Shown here piece after piece: positions 45,838 through 53,580 of a stretch of 64,000 nt of DNA; position 1 is the stretch's first letter; every line of letters starts with the position of its first letter. This DNA is from Actinomycetota bacterium (GTDB taxonomy: Bacteria; Actinomycetota; Thermoleophilia; BMS3ABIN01), in contig JAMCPM010000011.1 of NCBI GenBank assembly GCA_023382335.1, positions 253,229 to 317,228 on the forward strand, given 5' to 3'. The translations under genes were made by a program, and so were the position numbers. The notes under the pieces were generated by a model. The model was not told where the DNA came from, ran no database searches, and saw only the letters and a list, made by a program, of their open reading frames with translations.

Positions 45838-45979
45838 GTAGTCGTCAGGAATCTTCCCCCCACCCCCCACCCCCTGCCTTTCACGCCTCATCCGTTCGGC
45901 TGCCCTTCTCGCCAGGCCGTCACGATCACTCTCAGTTCCGAATTAAAGAAAATCCGGTTGCTTGGCGACATAAAGTTTT
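45838..45979. other. Spacer between structured elements A and B
   Basis: Contains a C6-A-C6-A-C5 tract (45856-45874) on the plus strand, also G-rich on the minus strand. No gene seen. Confidence 0.5.
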
Positions 45980-46138
45980 GCCGAGACCGCCTTTTGCTTT
46001 ATACAGGGGGTTCACCTCAAAACTTAGGGCAGCTTTCTTGTACGGACGGAGTTCTCGCGATGCTCCAACTTTTTCAGAAAGCACAAGGAGGCGGTCTCGG
46101 CTCCTTCTACCAACCGGCGGCGCCAGTGATGGCGCCGC
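45980..46138 (+). ncRNA. Structured element B between comEA and comEC
   Basis: Closed by a perfect 12-bp stem, GCCGAGACCGCC (45980-45991) with its complement at 46090-46101, extendable by U-A/U-G pairs. Inside: GGGG/CCTC hairpin with loop GTTCA, GCTTTCT/AGAAAGC and GGAG/CTCC. The stem is followed by the same 21-nt tail as element A (46103-46123) and a 9-bp GC hairpin (46117-46138). The loop sequences differ from A while the architecture is kept. It ends 27 bp before the comEA stop on the opposite strand. Confidence 0.5.
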
Positions 46139-46165
46139 AGGCGTTTTCCGTCCACCCCCGGCATT

Positions 46166-46780
46166 TCAGATGACCACCTGATTCTTGATCTGATCGAACT
46201 TGGACGGGCCGATGCCCGGCACCTCCAGCAGTTCTTCGACGCTTTTAAAACCGCCATGCGCTTCCCGGTAATCGATGATCTTCTGCGCCGTCTTGGGTCC
46301 GATGCCGTCGAGAGAGTTGAGCTGATCGATAGTAGCCGAGTTCAGGTTGATGGGTTGCTGCGCGCCGGAAGGTCCCGCACCGGCGGCGCCTGGACCCGCA
46401 GCGCCCGCACCGCCAGCCGCCCCGTTTCCCCCGGCGCCTTTTTCCGGAACGATCAACTGCTGTCCGTCAGCAAGCTTCGCGGCGAGATTGATCTGGTTCA
46501 GATCCGCCGTAGGAGCCGGCCCGCCCGCTTTAGCGAGGGCATCGGCCACGCGGGAGCCGGCGGCGACCTCATAGAGGCCGGGACTGGCCACGGCGCCGAC
46601 GACGTGGATCTTGAGAGCGGCAGTGGTTCTGTCTTCCTTGAGGCCGATGGTTACCGCGGCTGCTTCACCGCCGGCTGCCGGCGCAGACAATTGACCGCGC
46701 AGGTAATTGGCTCCAATGAGGAGGATGACCAGGCCGACGGCAGACCAGGCTATTAACTGCTGGCGCGACAGGCCGGGCAT
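46166..46780 (-). CDS. comEA: Competence protein ComEA
   Basis: Membrane-anchored DNA receptor for uptake. One N-terminal helix (about 9-27), an SLBB domain (KIHVVGAVASPGLYEVAAGSR), a Gly/Ala-rich flexible linker (about 113-140) and a C-terminal helix-hairpin-helix pair (NLNSATIDQLNSLDGIGPKTAQKII, LLEVPGIGPSKFDQI). 204 residues, normal. It precedes comEC on the same strand. Confidence 0.95.
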   Translation of the reverse strand: MPGLSRQQLIAWSAVGLVILLIGANYLRGQLSAPAAGGEAAAVTIGLKEDRTTAALKIHVVGAVASPGLYEVAAGSRVADALAKAGGPAPTADLNQINLAAKLADGQQLIVPEKGAGGNGAAGGAGAAGPGAAGAGPSGAQQPINLNSATIDQLNSLDGIGPKTAQKIIDYREAHGGFKSVEELLEVPGIGPSKFDQIKNQVVI

Positions 46781-46925
46781 CAGTGAGGGTTCCTGTTTCC
46801 GCTTTTATCTGCTTCCACTCGAGCTTCCGCTTCAGAATGAGACGCACCACAGCGCCCCTTCAACATCAGATGGTGGGAATCTTACAACCGGGGAAGGGAG
46901 TTTTCAAGATGGCCCGCCGGCCCGG

Positions 46926-49424
46926 CTACTTGACTACGATGTTCACCAGCCGGCCGGGCACGACGATCTCCTTGACTACCTGCTTGCCGCCCGTGTACCT
47001 GGCGATCCTGTCGCTGGCCCGCGCAGCGGCCAGAAGGTCTTCCTTGCCGGCGCTGCTGGCGACCTGCAGCCGGTCGCGCACTTTGCCGTTGACCTGCACC
47101 ACGAGTTCGTAGGTCTCGTCCTCGAGGAAGCGCTCGTCGGCGAGCGGCCACGGCTCCTGCCAGAGGCGCCGGTGGCCCAGGCGCTCCCAGAGCTCGGCGC
47201 TGACGTGCGGCGCGAAGGGATCGAGAAGCTTTACCACCGTGTCCGCGGTGAAACGCAGCACGCCGCGTCCGGCGTCGCTCTCAAAGAGTTCGTCCTTGAC
47301 CAGGTAGGCATCGTTGACCAGCTCCATGATGGCGCTGATGGCAGTGTTGAAACGGAAGCGCTCGGATACGTCGGCGCTAACCTTGACGATGGTCTGATTG
47401 GCCTTGCGAACCAGCTTGACGATGTCGCCGTCCAGGCCTTCGAATCCTGCCGATTTCTCCGCGGGCGCCTTCTCGATGATCTCGTTGATGAGCCGCCAGA
47501 CCCTTCCCAGGAACCGGAAAGTGCCTTCGATGCCCTGATCCTGCCATTCGACGTCAAGTTCGGGCGGGCCCATGAACAGGATATAGAGCCTGAGCGTGTC
47601 GGCTCCGTACTTGTCGACATGATCGTCGGGGTTGACCACGTTGCCCTTGGACTTGCTCATCTTGGCGCCCTGATAATAGATCATTCCCTGCGTGAAAAGA
47701 TTGCTGAACGGTTCCTCGAAAGCGACCAGGTCCATGTCGTAGAGCACCTTGGTGAAGAAGCGCGCGTACATCAGGTGCAAGATCGCATGTTCGACGCCGC
47801 CGATGTACTGGTCGACGGGCATCCAGTAGTTGACGATCGCCTGGTCGAAGGGCTCGCGGTCGTTGCGGGGGTCGGTGTAGCGCAGAAAATACCACGACGA
47901 ATCGACAAAGGTGTCCATGGTGTCGGTCTCACGGGTCGCCGGGCCGCCGCAGCCGGGACATACGGTGTTGACAAATTCAATATTTGTGGCAATCGGCGAC
48001 TTGCCCTTGGGCGCATAATCCTCGACGTCGGGCAGCAGCACCGGCAGATCTTCCACCGGCACCGGGACGGTTCCGCATTTGTCGCAGTAGACGATCGGTA
48101 TCGGCGCGCCCCAGTAGCGCTGGCGGCTCACCAGCCAGTCCCGCAGGCGGTAGCTGATCGCCGCTTCGCCCAGGCCCTCGCCGTTGAGCCATTCGGTTAT
48201 GGCCGTTCCCGCATCGCGGTTGGGCATGCCGTCGAAGCGTCCGGAATTGACCAGCGCTCCTTCTTCCTCAAAGGCCGCCGCGAGATCCGCTCCCGACTCG
48301 GCGCCAACGCCCTCTCCCGAGACCACTACCCGCACCTCGATGCCGAACTTGCGGGCGAACTCGAAGTCGCGCTGGTCGTGGGCCGGCACTGCCATGATCG
48401 CGCCGGTGCCATATTCCATCAGCACGTAATCGCTTACCCAGATGGGAATCTTTTCACCGTTGACCGGGTTCACAGCATAGCGCCCGGTAAACTCGCCGGT
48501 CTTCTCGCGCTCGGCCATGGCGCGGTCGACCATGGGCTTCAAGCGTGAACAGGTCACATAATCGCGTACATCGTTTTCATACCCGGTGCCATCCACCAGC
48601 TGCTCGACCAGCTCGTGTTCGGGAGCCAGCAGGAAGAAAGTCGCGCCGAAGAGCGTATCCGGCCGGGTGGTGAACACCGGCACGTCGATGTCGAGCCCGT
48701 CGACGCGGAAGACGACCTCGGCGCCCACGCTCTTGCCGATCCAGTTTCGCTGCATGGTGATGACCCGCTCCGGCCATGACTCCAGTTGTTTGAAATCGTC
48801 AAGCAGCCGCTCGGCGTAATCGGTGATCTTGAAGAACCACTGCGCCAGGCTGCGGGTCTCCACCGGGGTGGAGCAGCGTTCGCAGCCGCCCTGCACTACC
48901 TGCTCGTTGGCAAGGACGGTGGCGCACGACGGGCACCAGTTGACCGGCGCTTCCTTCTTGTAGGCAAGCCCGCGCTCGTAAAATCTAAGGAAGAAATACT
49001 GGGTCCACTTGTAGTACTCGGGATCGCATGTGGCCAGCTCGCGGCTCCAGTCGATGGAGACGCCCAGCCGGTGCAGCTGCCGGTTAATGTTGCCGGTGTT
49101 GATCCTGGTGAGTTCAGCCGGATGGATGCCGGTCTTGATGGCGACGTTCTCGGTGTTGAGGCCGAAGGCGTCGTAGCCCATGGGGTGGAAGATGGTGGCG
49201 CCGTTACGGGCGCGGAAACGGGCGATGACGTCGCCCATGGTGTAATTCTTGACATGGCCCATGTGGAGCGTCCCGGAGGGATAGGGAAGCATCTCCAGCA
49301 CGTAGCTCTTGCCCGAACGGTCGGCGCCCCCGGGGGTTTCGGGGTCGGGGACTTCGAAGGAGCGTTCCTCCTCCCAGACCCGCTGCCATCTGGTTTCTAT
49401 GTCCGAAGGATTGTACTTGTCCAT
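46926..49424 (-). CDS. leuS: Leucyl-tRNA synthetase
   Basis: Class I synthetase of 832 residues. HIGH motif as HMGH in PYPSGTLHMGHVKNY (about 47-61), an editing domain with threonine-rich FTTRPDTLFGATF, zinc-like CGGPATRETDTMDTFVDSSWYFLRY, KMSKS motif GAKMSKSKGNVV, and the C-terminal domain ending VPGRLVNIVVK. comEC-comEA-leuS clustering is common in Actinomycetota. The leader has an 11-bp hairpin (49463-49490) but no T-box signature. Confidence 0.98.
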   Translation of the reverse strand: MDKYNPSDIETRWQRVWEEERSFEVPDPETPGGADRSGKSYVLEMLPYPSGTLHMGHVKNYTMGDVIARFRARNGATIFHPMGYDAFGLNTENVAIKTGIHPAELTRINTGNINRQLHRLGVSIDWSRELATCDPEYYKWTQYFFLRFYERGLAYKKEAPVNWCPSCATVLANEQVVQGGCERCSTPVETRSLAQWFFKITDYAERLLDDFKQLESWPERVITMQRNWIGKSVGAEVVFRVDGLDIDVPVFTTRPDTLFGATFFLLAPEHELVEQLVDGTGYENDVRDYVTCSRLKPMVDRAMAEREKTGEFTGRYAVNPVNGEKIPIWVSDYVLMEYGTGAIMAVPAHDQRDFEFARKFGIEVRVVVSGEGVGAESGADLAAAFEEEGALVNSGRFDGMPNRDAGTAITEWLNGEGLGEAAISYRLRDWLVSRQRYWGAPIPIVYCDKCGTVPVPVEDLPVLLPDVEDYAPKGKSPIATNIEFVNTVCPGCGGPATRETDTMDTFVDSSWYFLRYTDPRNDREPFDQAIVNYWMPVDQYIGGVEHAILHLMYARFFTKVLYDMDLVAFEEPFSNLFTQGMIYYQGAKMSKSKGNVVNPDDHVDKYGADTLRLYILFMGPPELDVEWQDQGIEGTFRFLGRVWRLINEIIEKAPAEKSAGFEGLDGDIVKLVRKANQTIVKVSADVSERFRFNTAISAIMELVNDAYLVKDELFESDAGRGVLRFTADTVVKLLDPFAPHVSAELWERLGHRRLWQEPWPLADERFLEDETYELVVQVNGKVRDRLQVASSAGKEDLLAAARASDRIARYTGGKQVVKEIVVPGRLVNIVVK

Positions 49425-49462
49425 AAGCCGCGAACATTATACCAGCCGCGGCGGTAAATGAC

Positions 49463-49490
49463 GCGGCCGGGCTCCTACCAGCCCGACCGC
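49463..49490 (-). other. Hairpin in the leuS leader
   Basis: Eleven-base-pair stem (GCGGCCGGGCT on the plus strand, 49463-49473, with 49480-49490) and a 6-nt loop, 39 bp before leuS. No adjacent T run on either strand, so it is not an obvious terminator. Confidence 0.5.
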
Positions 49491-49546
49491 ACATTTCTAC
49501 TTATATTATCCCAGATTCCGGACACCGGAACCTAATTTAGCTCACC

Positions 49547-50068
49547 TTATCCGCAGGTCCATTCGCCCTTGCGGCCCTGCGACCACATCCAGGCGGCAGC
49601 CATTGCCTGGGCGCGGCCGTCATAGATGCTCTGTCCCCCGTAGGGGGTGCCGGCCCAGGTGCCGGGATTGAACTGGAACAGTCCCTTGCAGACGCCGTTG
49701 TCGGCGTTGGGGTTCCCGCTACTCTCACAGATCATCACCCGGTAGAGCGCCGCCGGATCCTGGCCGTAAGCCTCGGCGGCCTCGACCAGATAAGGACCCC
49801 ACTCGCCAAAGCGGGCGATAGCGTCCTGGCGCTTCAACTCGCCTTCCTGCTGCTTTTTTTGCTCTTCAGCAAGCGCCGCATACGTAATACGGGCCTGTTC
49901 CAGCCTGGTGCTCCACACCGGGAAGGTCCGGGAGATCCCGGTCTCCGTTCCCGGCCATTCAATAAGCCGGCTGTTGTGAACCGCACTTCCCTGTGCAGCT
50001 TGCGCTGAGTAGACACCAAGGCCTACGACCAGCAATCCAATCACGACAGCCATTGCAACATACCGCAT
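49547..50068 (-). CDS. Secreted transglycosylase-like (SLT/Rpf-type) protein
   Basis: Signal peptide (about 1-24: VAMAVVIGLLVVGLGVYSAQA), a charged helical segment rich in Glu/Gln/Lys, and a C-terminal lysozyme-fold domain. VMICESSGNPNADNG carries the catalytic Glu and GLFQFNPGTWAG the substrate loop, as in lytic transglycosylases and resuscitation-promoting factors. Two Cys residues (CESS, VCKG) and the final Cys may form a disulfide. 173 residues. It probably cleaves peptidoglycan glycan strands. Preceded by a 414-bp untranslated region with RNA-like hairpins. Confidence 0.85.
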   Translation of the reverse strand: MRYVAMAVVIGLLVVGLGVYSAQAAQGSAVHNSRLIEWPGTETGISRTFPVWSTRLEQARITYAALAEEQKKQQEGELKRQDAIARFGEWGPYLVEAAEAYGQDPAALYRVMICESSGNPNADNGVCKGLFQFNPGTWAGTPYGGQSIYDGRAQAMAAAWMWSQGRKGEWTCG

Positions 50069-50482
50069 ACTTCCCTTCCGGCCTTCTGGGGCCTTTGCAT
50101 AGCTTTCATTGCGGCAGGCGCTTGATCAATCAGCAGATGCGCCTGCCGGATGACACGTCCTTCACTTCCTGCGAACGCTCTTCTGTCCCGGAGCCCCCCC
50201 CCCCCGATTCCCTGCCACATGCGCGCACGCAGGCAGAAATGCCTGAGGGCATGGGTTTGGGTGCGGGAGGTGCTTAAGAGATAAATCCGAAAGCCCAGAG
50301 GTTTTTGGACTTTCGCCGCTGCCTTGAAGGAGTTTCCCGGCAGCGGACTGATTCAATTATTCGGGGAACCTGACTATTGTAGGCGAAAACCTACAGATTC
50401 ACAAATGGAATGTGACTTTTGTTGCTAATTCAGGGAACGACCGCCGCGGGCTTCAGCGGCGCTGTCCAACCGGAAAAGGGTA
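50069..50482 (-). other. Long leader region of the transglycosylase gene
   Basis: No gene seen. Two hairpins near its 5' part on the minus strand: CCGCTGCC/GGCAGCGG (50316-50346) and an 8-bp stem (50289-50296/50307-50314) that is perfect only as minus-strand RNA because one pair is G-U. Closer to the gene is a run of 12 C on the plus strand (50194-50205) and an inverted repeat GGCAGGCGC...GCGCCTGCC (50113-50148). Might be a regulatory leader; class not recognised. Confidence 0.4.
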
Positions 50483-51220
50483 TCAGCCGCCGATGTCGAC
50501 CTCGGCGATGATCCTGTAGCAGCGGCCCCAGTTCATGCGGCTGAGGATGCCGGCAAAGGGCATGAGGCCCAGAACGGCCAGGTTATAGTAGAAGCGGTTC
50601 CTGCTGATCCAGCCTTTCATCAGGAAGGAGCGGATCCAGAGGTTTGAGTTCCTGTGCAGGACCACCCCTCCGCTGCGGCCCATCCCCCGCAGGCAGCGGA
50701 CGATCACGCGCTCCAGATCTTCCGCCTCGGGCAAACCGCCTTCCAGGTGTTCCTTGAGGAAGGGAAAATCCTCGCCGCGAACCCGGCGGTATCGCTCGTC
50801 GAGATAGCGGTCCTGAGCCCTGGCGCCGGCTCCGTAGGGCACCGCCATCACAACCAGCCGGTGGGCGCAGCGGAGCATCTCGGTGATAGCGGGCTCGCGA
50901 TCCTTCTTGGGAATGTGCTCCAGGGCATCCACCGAAACAACGGCGTCGAACTCGCGGTCTTCAAAAGGGAGCCTGGCGGCGGAGCCGGTGACCTGACGCA
51001 TATCCGGATTTTCCTCGTCGAAAGAGAGGTCCAGGCCGGTCAGATCGAAGTGGCTCGAATACGGCGCCAGCCCCAGATCGCCGGAACCGACCTCGAGAAC
51101 CCTGCTGGCGCCTGCATTCCGTAGAATGCGGACGACAGGAAGATAGCGCAGGGCCACCTCGGTTGACTGGCCCGGGTAGCGGCGCATGAGACTTTCGACG
51201 ATTTTTCCAGGAAGAGACAT
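50483..51220 (-). CDS. Class I SAM-dependent methyltransferase
   Basis: 245 residues; the Rossmann-fold methyltransferase region has VLEVGSGDLGLAPY (SAM motif I), TGLDLSF, ARLPFEDREFDAVVSVDALEHIP (motifs II/III). The C-terminal part has two hydrophobic stretches (YNLAVLGLMPFAGIL), suggesting membrane association and perhaps a lipid or quinone substrate. Substrate not recognisable. 32 bp downstream of a GGDEF gene on the same strand. Confidence 0.85.
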   Translation of the reverse strand: MSLPGKIVESLMRRYPGQSTEVALRYLPVVRILRNAGASRVLEVGSGDLGLAPYSSHFDLTGLDLSFDEENPDMRQVTGSAARLPFEDREFDAVVSVDALEHIPKKDREPAITEMLRCAHRLVVMAVPYGAGARAQDRYLDERYRRVRGEDFPFLKEHLEGGLPEAEDLERVIVRCLRGMGRSGGVVLHRNSNLWIRSFLMKGWISRNRFYYNLAVLGLMPFAGILSRMNWGRCYRIIAEVDIGG

Positions 51221-51252
51221 CGTGCTGCTAGGATATACGTTTTTGCCGCGTC

Positions 51253-52236
51253 CTAATCCTCTTCCTGAAAACGCGTCACGGTGCCGCCGCCCATCTTCTT
51301 GGCGAGATAGAGGGCCTCATCGGCCTTGTGGCGGAGGGTGTCAGCATCGTCGCCATGCCGGGGGCACGACACGATGCCCATGGATACGCCGCTTATCTCG
51401 CGGCCGTTGAGCGAACCGGCGTTTTTAACCCCGTCGAGGATCCTGCGGGCCATCGACTCGGCGTCATCGATGTCCGTTCCCGGAAGTATCATGAAGAATT
51501 CGTCTCCACCACTTCTGATAGCGATGTCAACATCACGTTTTTCGTTGTTCATAATCTCGGCCAGTTTGATCAGTGCGCGGTCGCCGGCGGCGTGCCCTTG
51601 TTGATCGTTGAGCTGTTTGAGCCTGTCGACGTCGAGCATTATCAGTGAGAAGGGAAACTTGTAGCGCCGGAACATGCCCAGGCTCTCGTCGAGCTGCTGC
51701 CGAAAATAGCGGGTATTGTAGAGGCCGGTCATGGCGTCGGTATCGGCCATGCGCTGGAGCTCTAGCGAATGCTGTTCTATGAAAGCCTCAAGCCCGGTGC
51801 GGAAAAACTGCATAAAGCTGTCATCGAGACGCTGAAAGATCTGCATGGCCATGTGGTCGGACTGACGCAGGTCGCTCGACGCAGCTTCGACGAATAACTG
51901 CTTGAGTGAGGCGTAATCCTCGAAAACCTTGCCGGCCCCGGGATTGCCCTTGCGGATGGTGGCGATCATAGCCGCCAGGCTGGCCAGTTCCTGACTTGTG
52001 AGGGCGGTTGCCCCTGGCTTCTTGATGCTGCGGGCGACTGAATCCACCAGCTTGGGAAAGATCGAGGTCAGTTCCTGCGTAGGCAGCGATCGCAAAGAGG
52101 CCATCTCAAGGTCGTCGATGACGTTCTTGAACCATTTGCGTATGATCTGGTCTTCCCTGCTAAGCAGGGAATAACTTGCTTTGCTGGCTACGGTCGAAAG
52201 CCCATAGTCACGATTTCCCGCGGCAGGTGCATCCAT
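51253..52236 (-). CDS. Diguanylate cyclase with RsbR-like N-terminal domain
   Basis: 327 residues. The first 120 (LLSREDQIIRKWFKNVIDDL) resemble the RsbRD-type helical sensor domain of stress signalling proteins. The GGDEF domain (about 165-320) has DAMTGLYNTRYF, active site RSGGDEFFMILPG and an RxxD inhibitory site (RDVD). No membrane segment, so it is cytosolic. Second diguanylate cyclase in the window; no EAL or PilZ protein is nearby. Confidence 0.92.
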   Translation of the reverse strand: MDAPAAGNRDYGLSTVASKASYSLLSREDQIIRKWFKNVIDDLEMASLRSLPTQELTSIFPKLVDSVARSIKKPGATALTSQELASLAAMIATIRKGNPGAGKVFEDYASLKQLFVEAASSDLRQSDHMAMQIFQRLDDSFMQFFRTGLEAFIEQHSLELQRMADTDAMTGLYNTRYFRQQLDESLGMFRRYKFPFSLIMLDVDRLKQLNDQQGHAAGDRALIKLAEIMNNEKRDVDIAIRSGGDEFFMILPGTDIDDAESMARRILDGVKNAGSLNGREISGVSMGIVSCPRHGDDADTLRHKADEALYLAKKMGGGTVTRFQEED

Positions 52237-52383
52237 CTTTGGCTTTAAACCTCTGGGGAGAGTTTTATGTAAACGTAAACTATGTAACTATAATCAATTG
52301 ACATATGTTTCACAAGTCTGTTAGGGCCGGCTCTCCATCGAGGCGAATTTTTCTTTCGATCCGCAGGAGTGCTCGCAGTACGA

Positions 52384-52782
52384 TCACTCAGTGGTCACGC
52401 CGTCGAATTCAGCTTCGTTCGCCTCGGCGTCGGCCTTGGTCGCCCGCACGATGCCGTCCTTGTGATGCGCGGGGGAATAGATCGTGTAGAGGTTGAGGCG
52501 GTCCCTGTCTGAGGCGTTGATGACATTGTGTTCGGCGCCCGCGGGTACGACCACGGCGTCACCATCCCTGACGTCATACTCATTGCCATCGATGATGACC
52601 TTGCCGCTGCCCTGCTCAAACCGGAAGAACTGGTCATTGTCGGTGTGGACTTCCATACCGATGTCCTCGGACGGCTGCAGGCTCATCAGCACCAGCTGGC
52701 TGTGGGGCCCGCTGTAGAGGACCCGGCGGAAGTCGGTGTTTTCCACGGTCTGCTTCTCGATGTCACCCTTGAAGCCCTTCAT
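52384..52782 (-). CDS. Small cupin domain protein
   Basis: 132-residue single-domain cupin. Motif 1 is GMEVHTDNDQFFRFEQGSGKVI and motif 2 DAVVVPAGAEHNVINAS; the His and Glu/Gln positions suggest a bound divalent metal. Similar small cupins are often annotated as mannose-6-phosphate isomerase-like, but no enzyme activity can be assigned. Divergently oriented to the ECF sigma gene. Confidence 0.88.
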   Translation of the reverse strand: MKGFKGDIEKQTVENTDFRRVLYSGPHSQLVLMSLQPSEDIGMEVHTDNDQFFRFEQGSGKVIIDGNEYDVRDGDAVVVPAGAEHNVINASDRDRLNLYTIYSPAHHKDGIVRATKADAEANEAEFDGVTTE

Positions 52783-52959
52783 CTTTGCCTCCTTCGCTTT
52801 GCTGACATTTTGCGTACGATACCATTATTGAAAGAAGATACCCTAAAGCTTGCGATCACACGCCAGGGAATTACGTGTGATACTTCGCCGCGGCTCCCGT
52901 ATAACAGTTCGAGAGACAGGATGGACCGTGAGGACAGCGTTACCGGAAGGGCTTGCAGC

Positions 52960-53580
52960 ATGTCGACGGAAGAGTCATTGATGCGACTAAGGCCATCGCG
53001 AATACATCTGGGAAGAAACAGAAGCGCGGAAAGCGAATCGGCGCCGGATTTCGACGCCCTCTATCGCCGTTATCTCAAACCGGTCTATGCCTATCTGGCG
53101 TACCGCGTCGATGACCGCCTGCTGGCGGAGGACCTTGCTTCCCAGGTCTTTGAAAAAGCATGGCGCGGTCTCGACAGATTCGATCCGGGCAGGTCATCCA
53201 TCTCTACCTGGCTGTTTACGATCGCCCGCAATTGCCTCACCGATCACTTCCGCTCTCAGGGAAACAGGCCGCTCGAGGTCGAGCTGCCTTTAGATGTCGA
53301 GGCTGGCGGCGCTGACGGTCTGGCGCCTTCGGCGCAATCGCAGATCCCGGTCGTGGAGATTGGTGAGCTCGCTCTGGAGCTGCGCGAGGAACTGCGCCGG
53401 GCGCTGGGCAGGCTAGGCGACAGGGAACGCGAGATCGTATCGCTCAAGTTCGGCGCTTCTATGACAAATCGCAAGATCGCGCAACTACTTGATATCTCGG
53501 AATCGAATGTCGGCACGATCCTCTACCGGTCTCTCAACAAAATGAAAACCCAGCTCGAGGGCGGGATAAAAAATGACTGA
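52960..53580 (+). CDS. ECF-type RNA polymerase sigma factor
   Basis: About 206 residues. Region 2: FDALYRRYLKPVYAYLAYRV...LAEDLASQVFEKAWRGLDRFDPGRSSISTWLFTIARN (about 30-95). Region 4: LGRLGDREREIVSLKFGASMTNRKIAQLLDISESNVGTILYRSLNKMK. Start chosen at ATG 52960 because GGAAGG lies 9 bases upstream; ATG 52921 is possible. It overlaps the DUF4349 gene by 8 bp, the usual sigma/anti-sigma coupling. Confidence 0.9.
   Translation: MSTEESLMRLRPSRIHLGRNRSAESESAPDFDALYRRYLKPVYAYLAYRVDDRLLAEDLASQVFEKAWRGLDRFDPGRSSISTWLFTIARNCLTDHFRSQGNRPLEVELPLDVEAGGADGLAPSAQSQIPVVEIGELALELREELRRALGRLGDREREIVSLKFGASMTNRKIAQLLDISESNVGTILYRSLNKMKTQLEGGIKND

Noticed and set aside
45664-46173. A 169-codon plus-strand frame across the comEA-comEC gap
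   Set aside because: It runs through the structured elements, translates the repeated tail in two different frames relative to the unit, and the protein is low-complexity (RRRRRVVV, proline runs). RNA structure explains the region better.
46707-48548. A 613-codon open frame antisense to leuS
   Set aside because: It is a mirror of the leucyl-tRNA synthetase gene in high-GC DNA; the product is low-complexity and has no domain, while leuS is fully conserved.
49425-49546. T-box leader for leuS
   Set aside because: No TGGnACCGCG antiterminator sequence or specifier hairpin is present in the 122-bp gap.
50069-50482. c-di-AMP riboswitch upstream of the transglycosylase gene
   Set aside because: The conserved CAGCTAACC...GTAGGC and GGGGTGAAT blocks are absent, so only an unclassified leader is reported.
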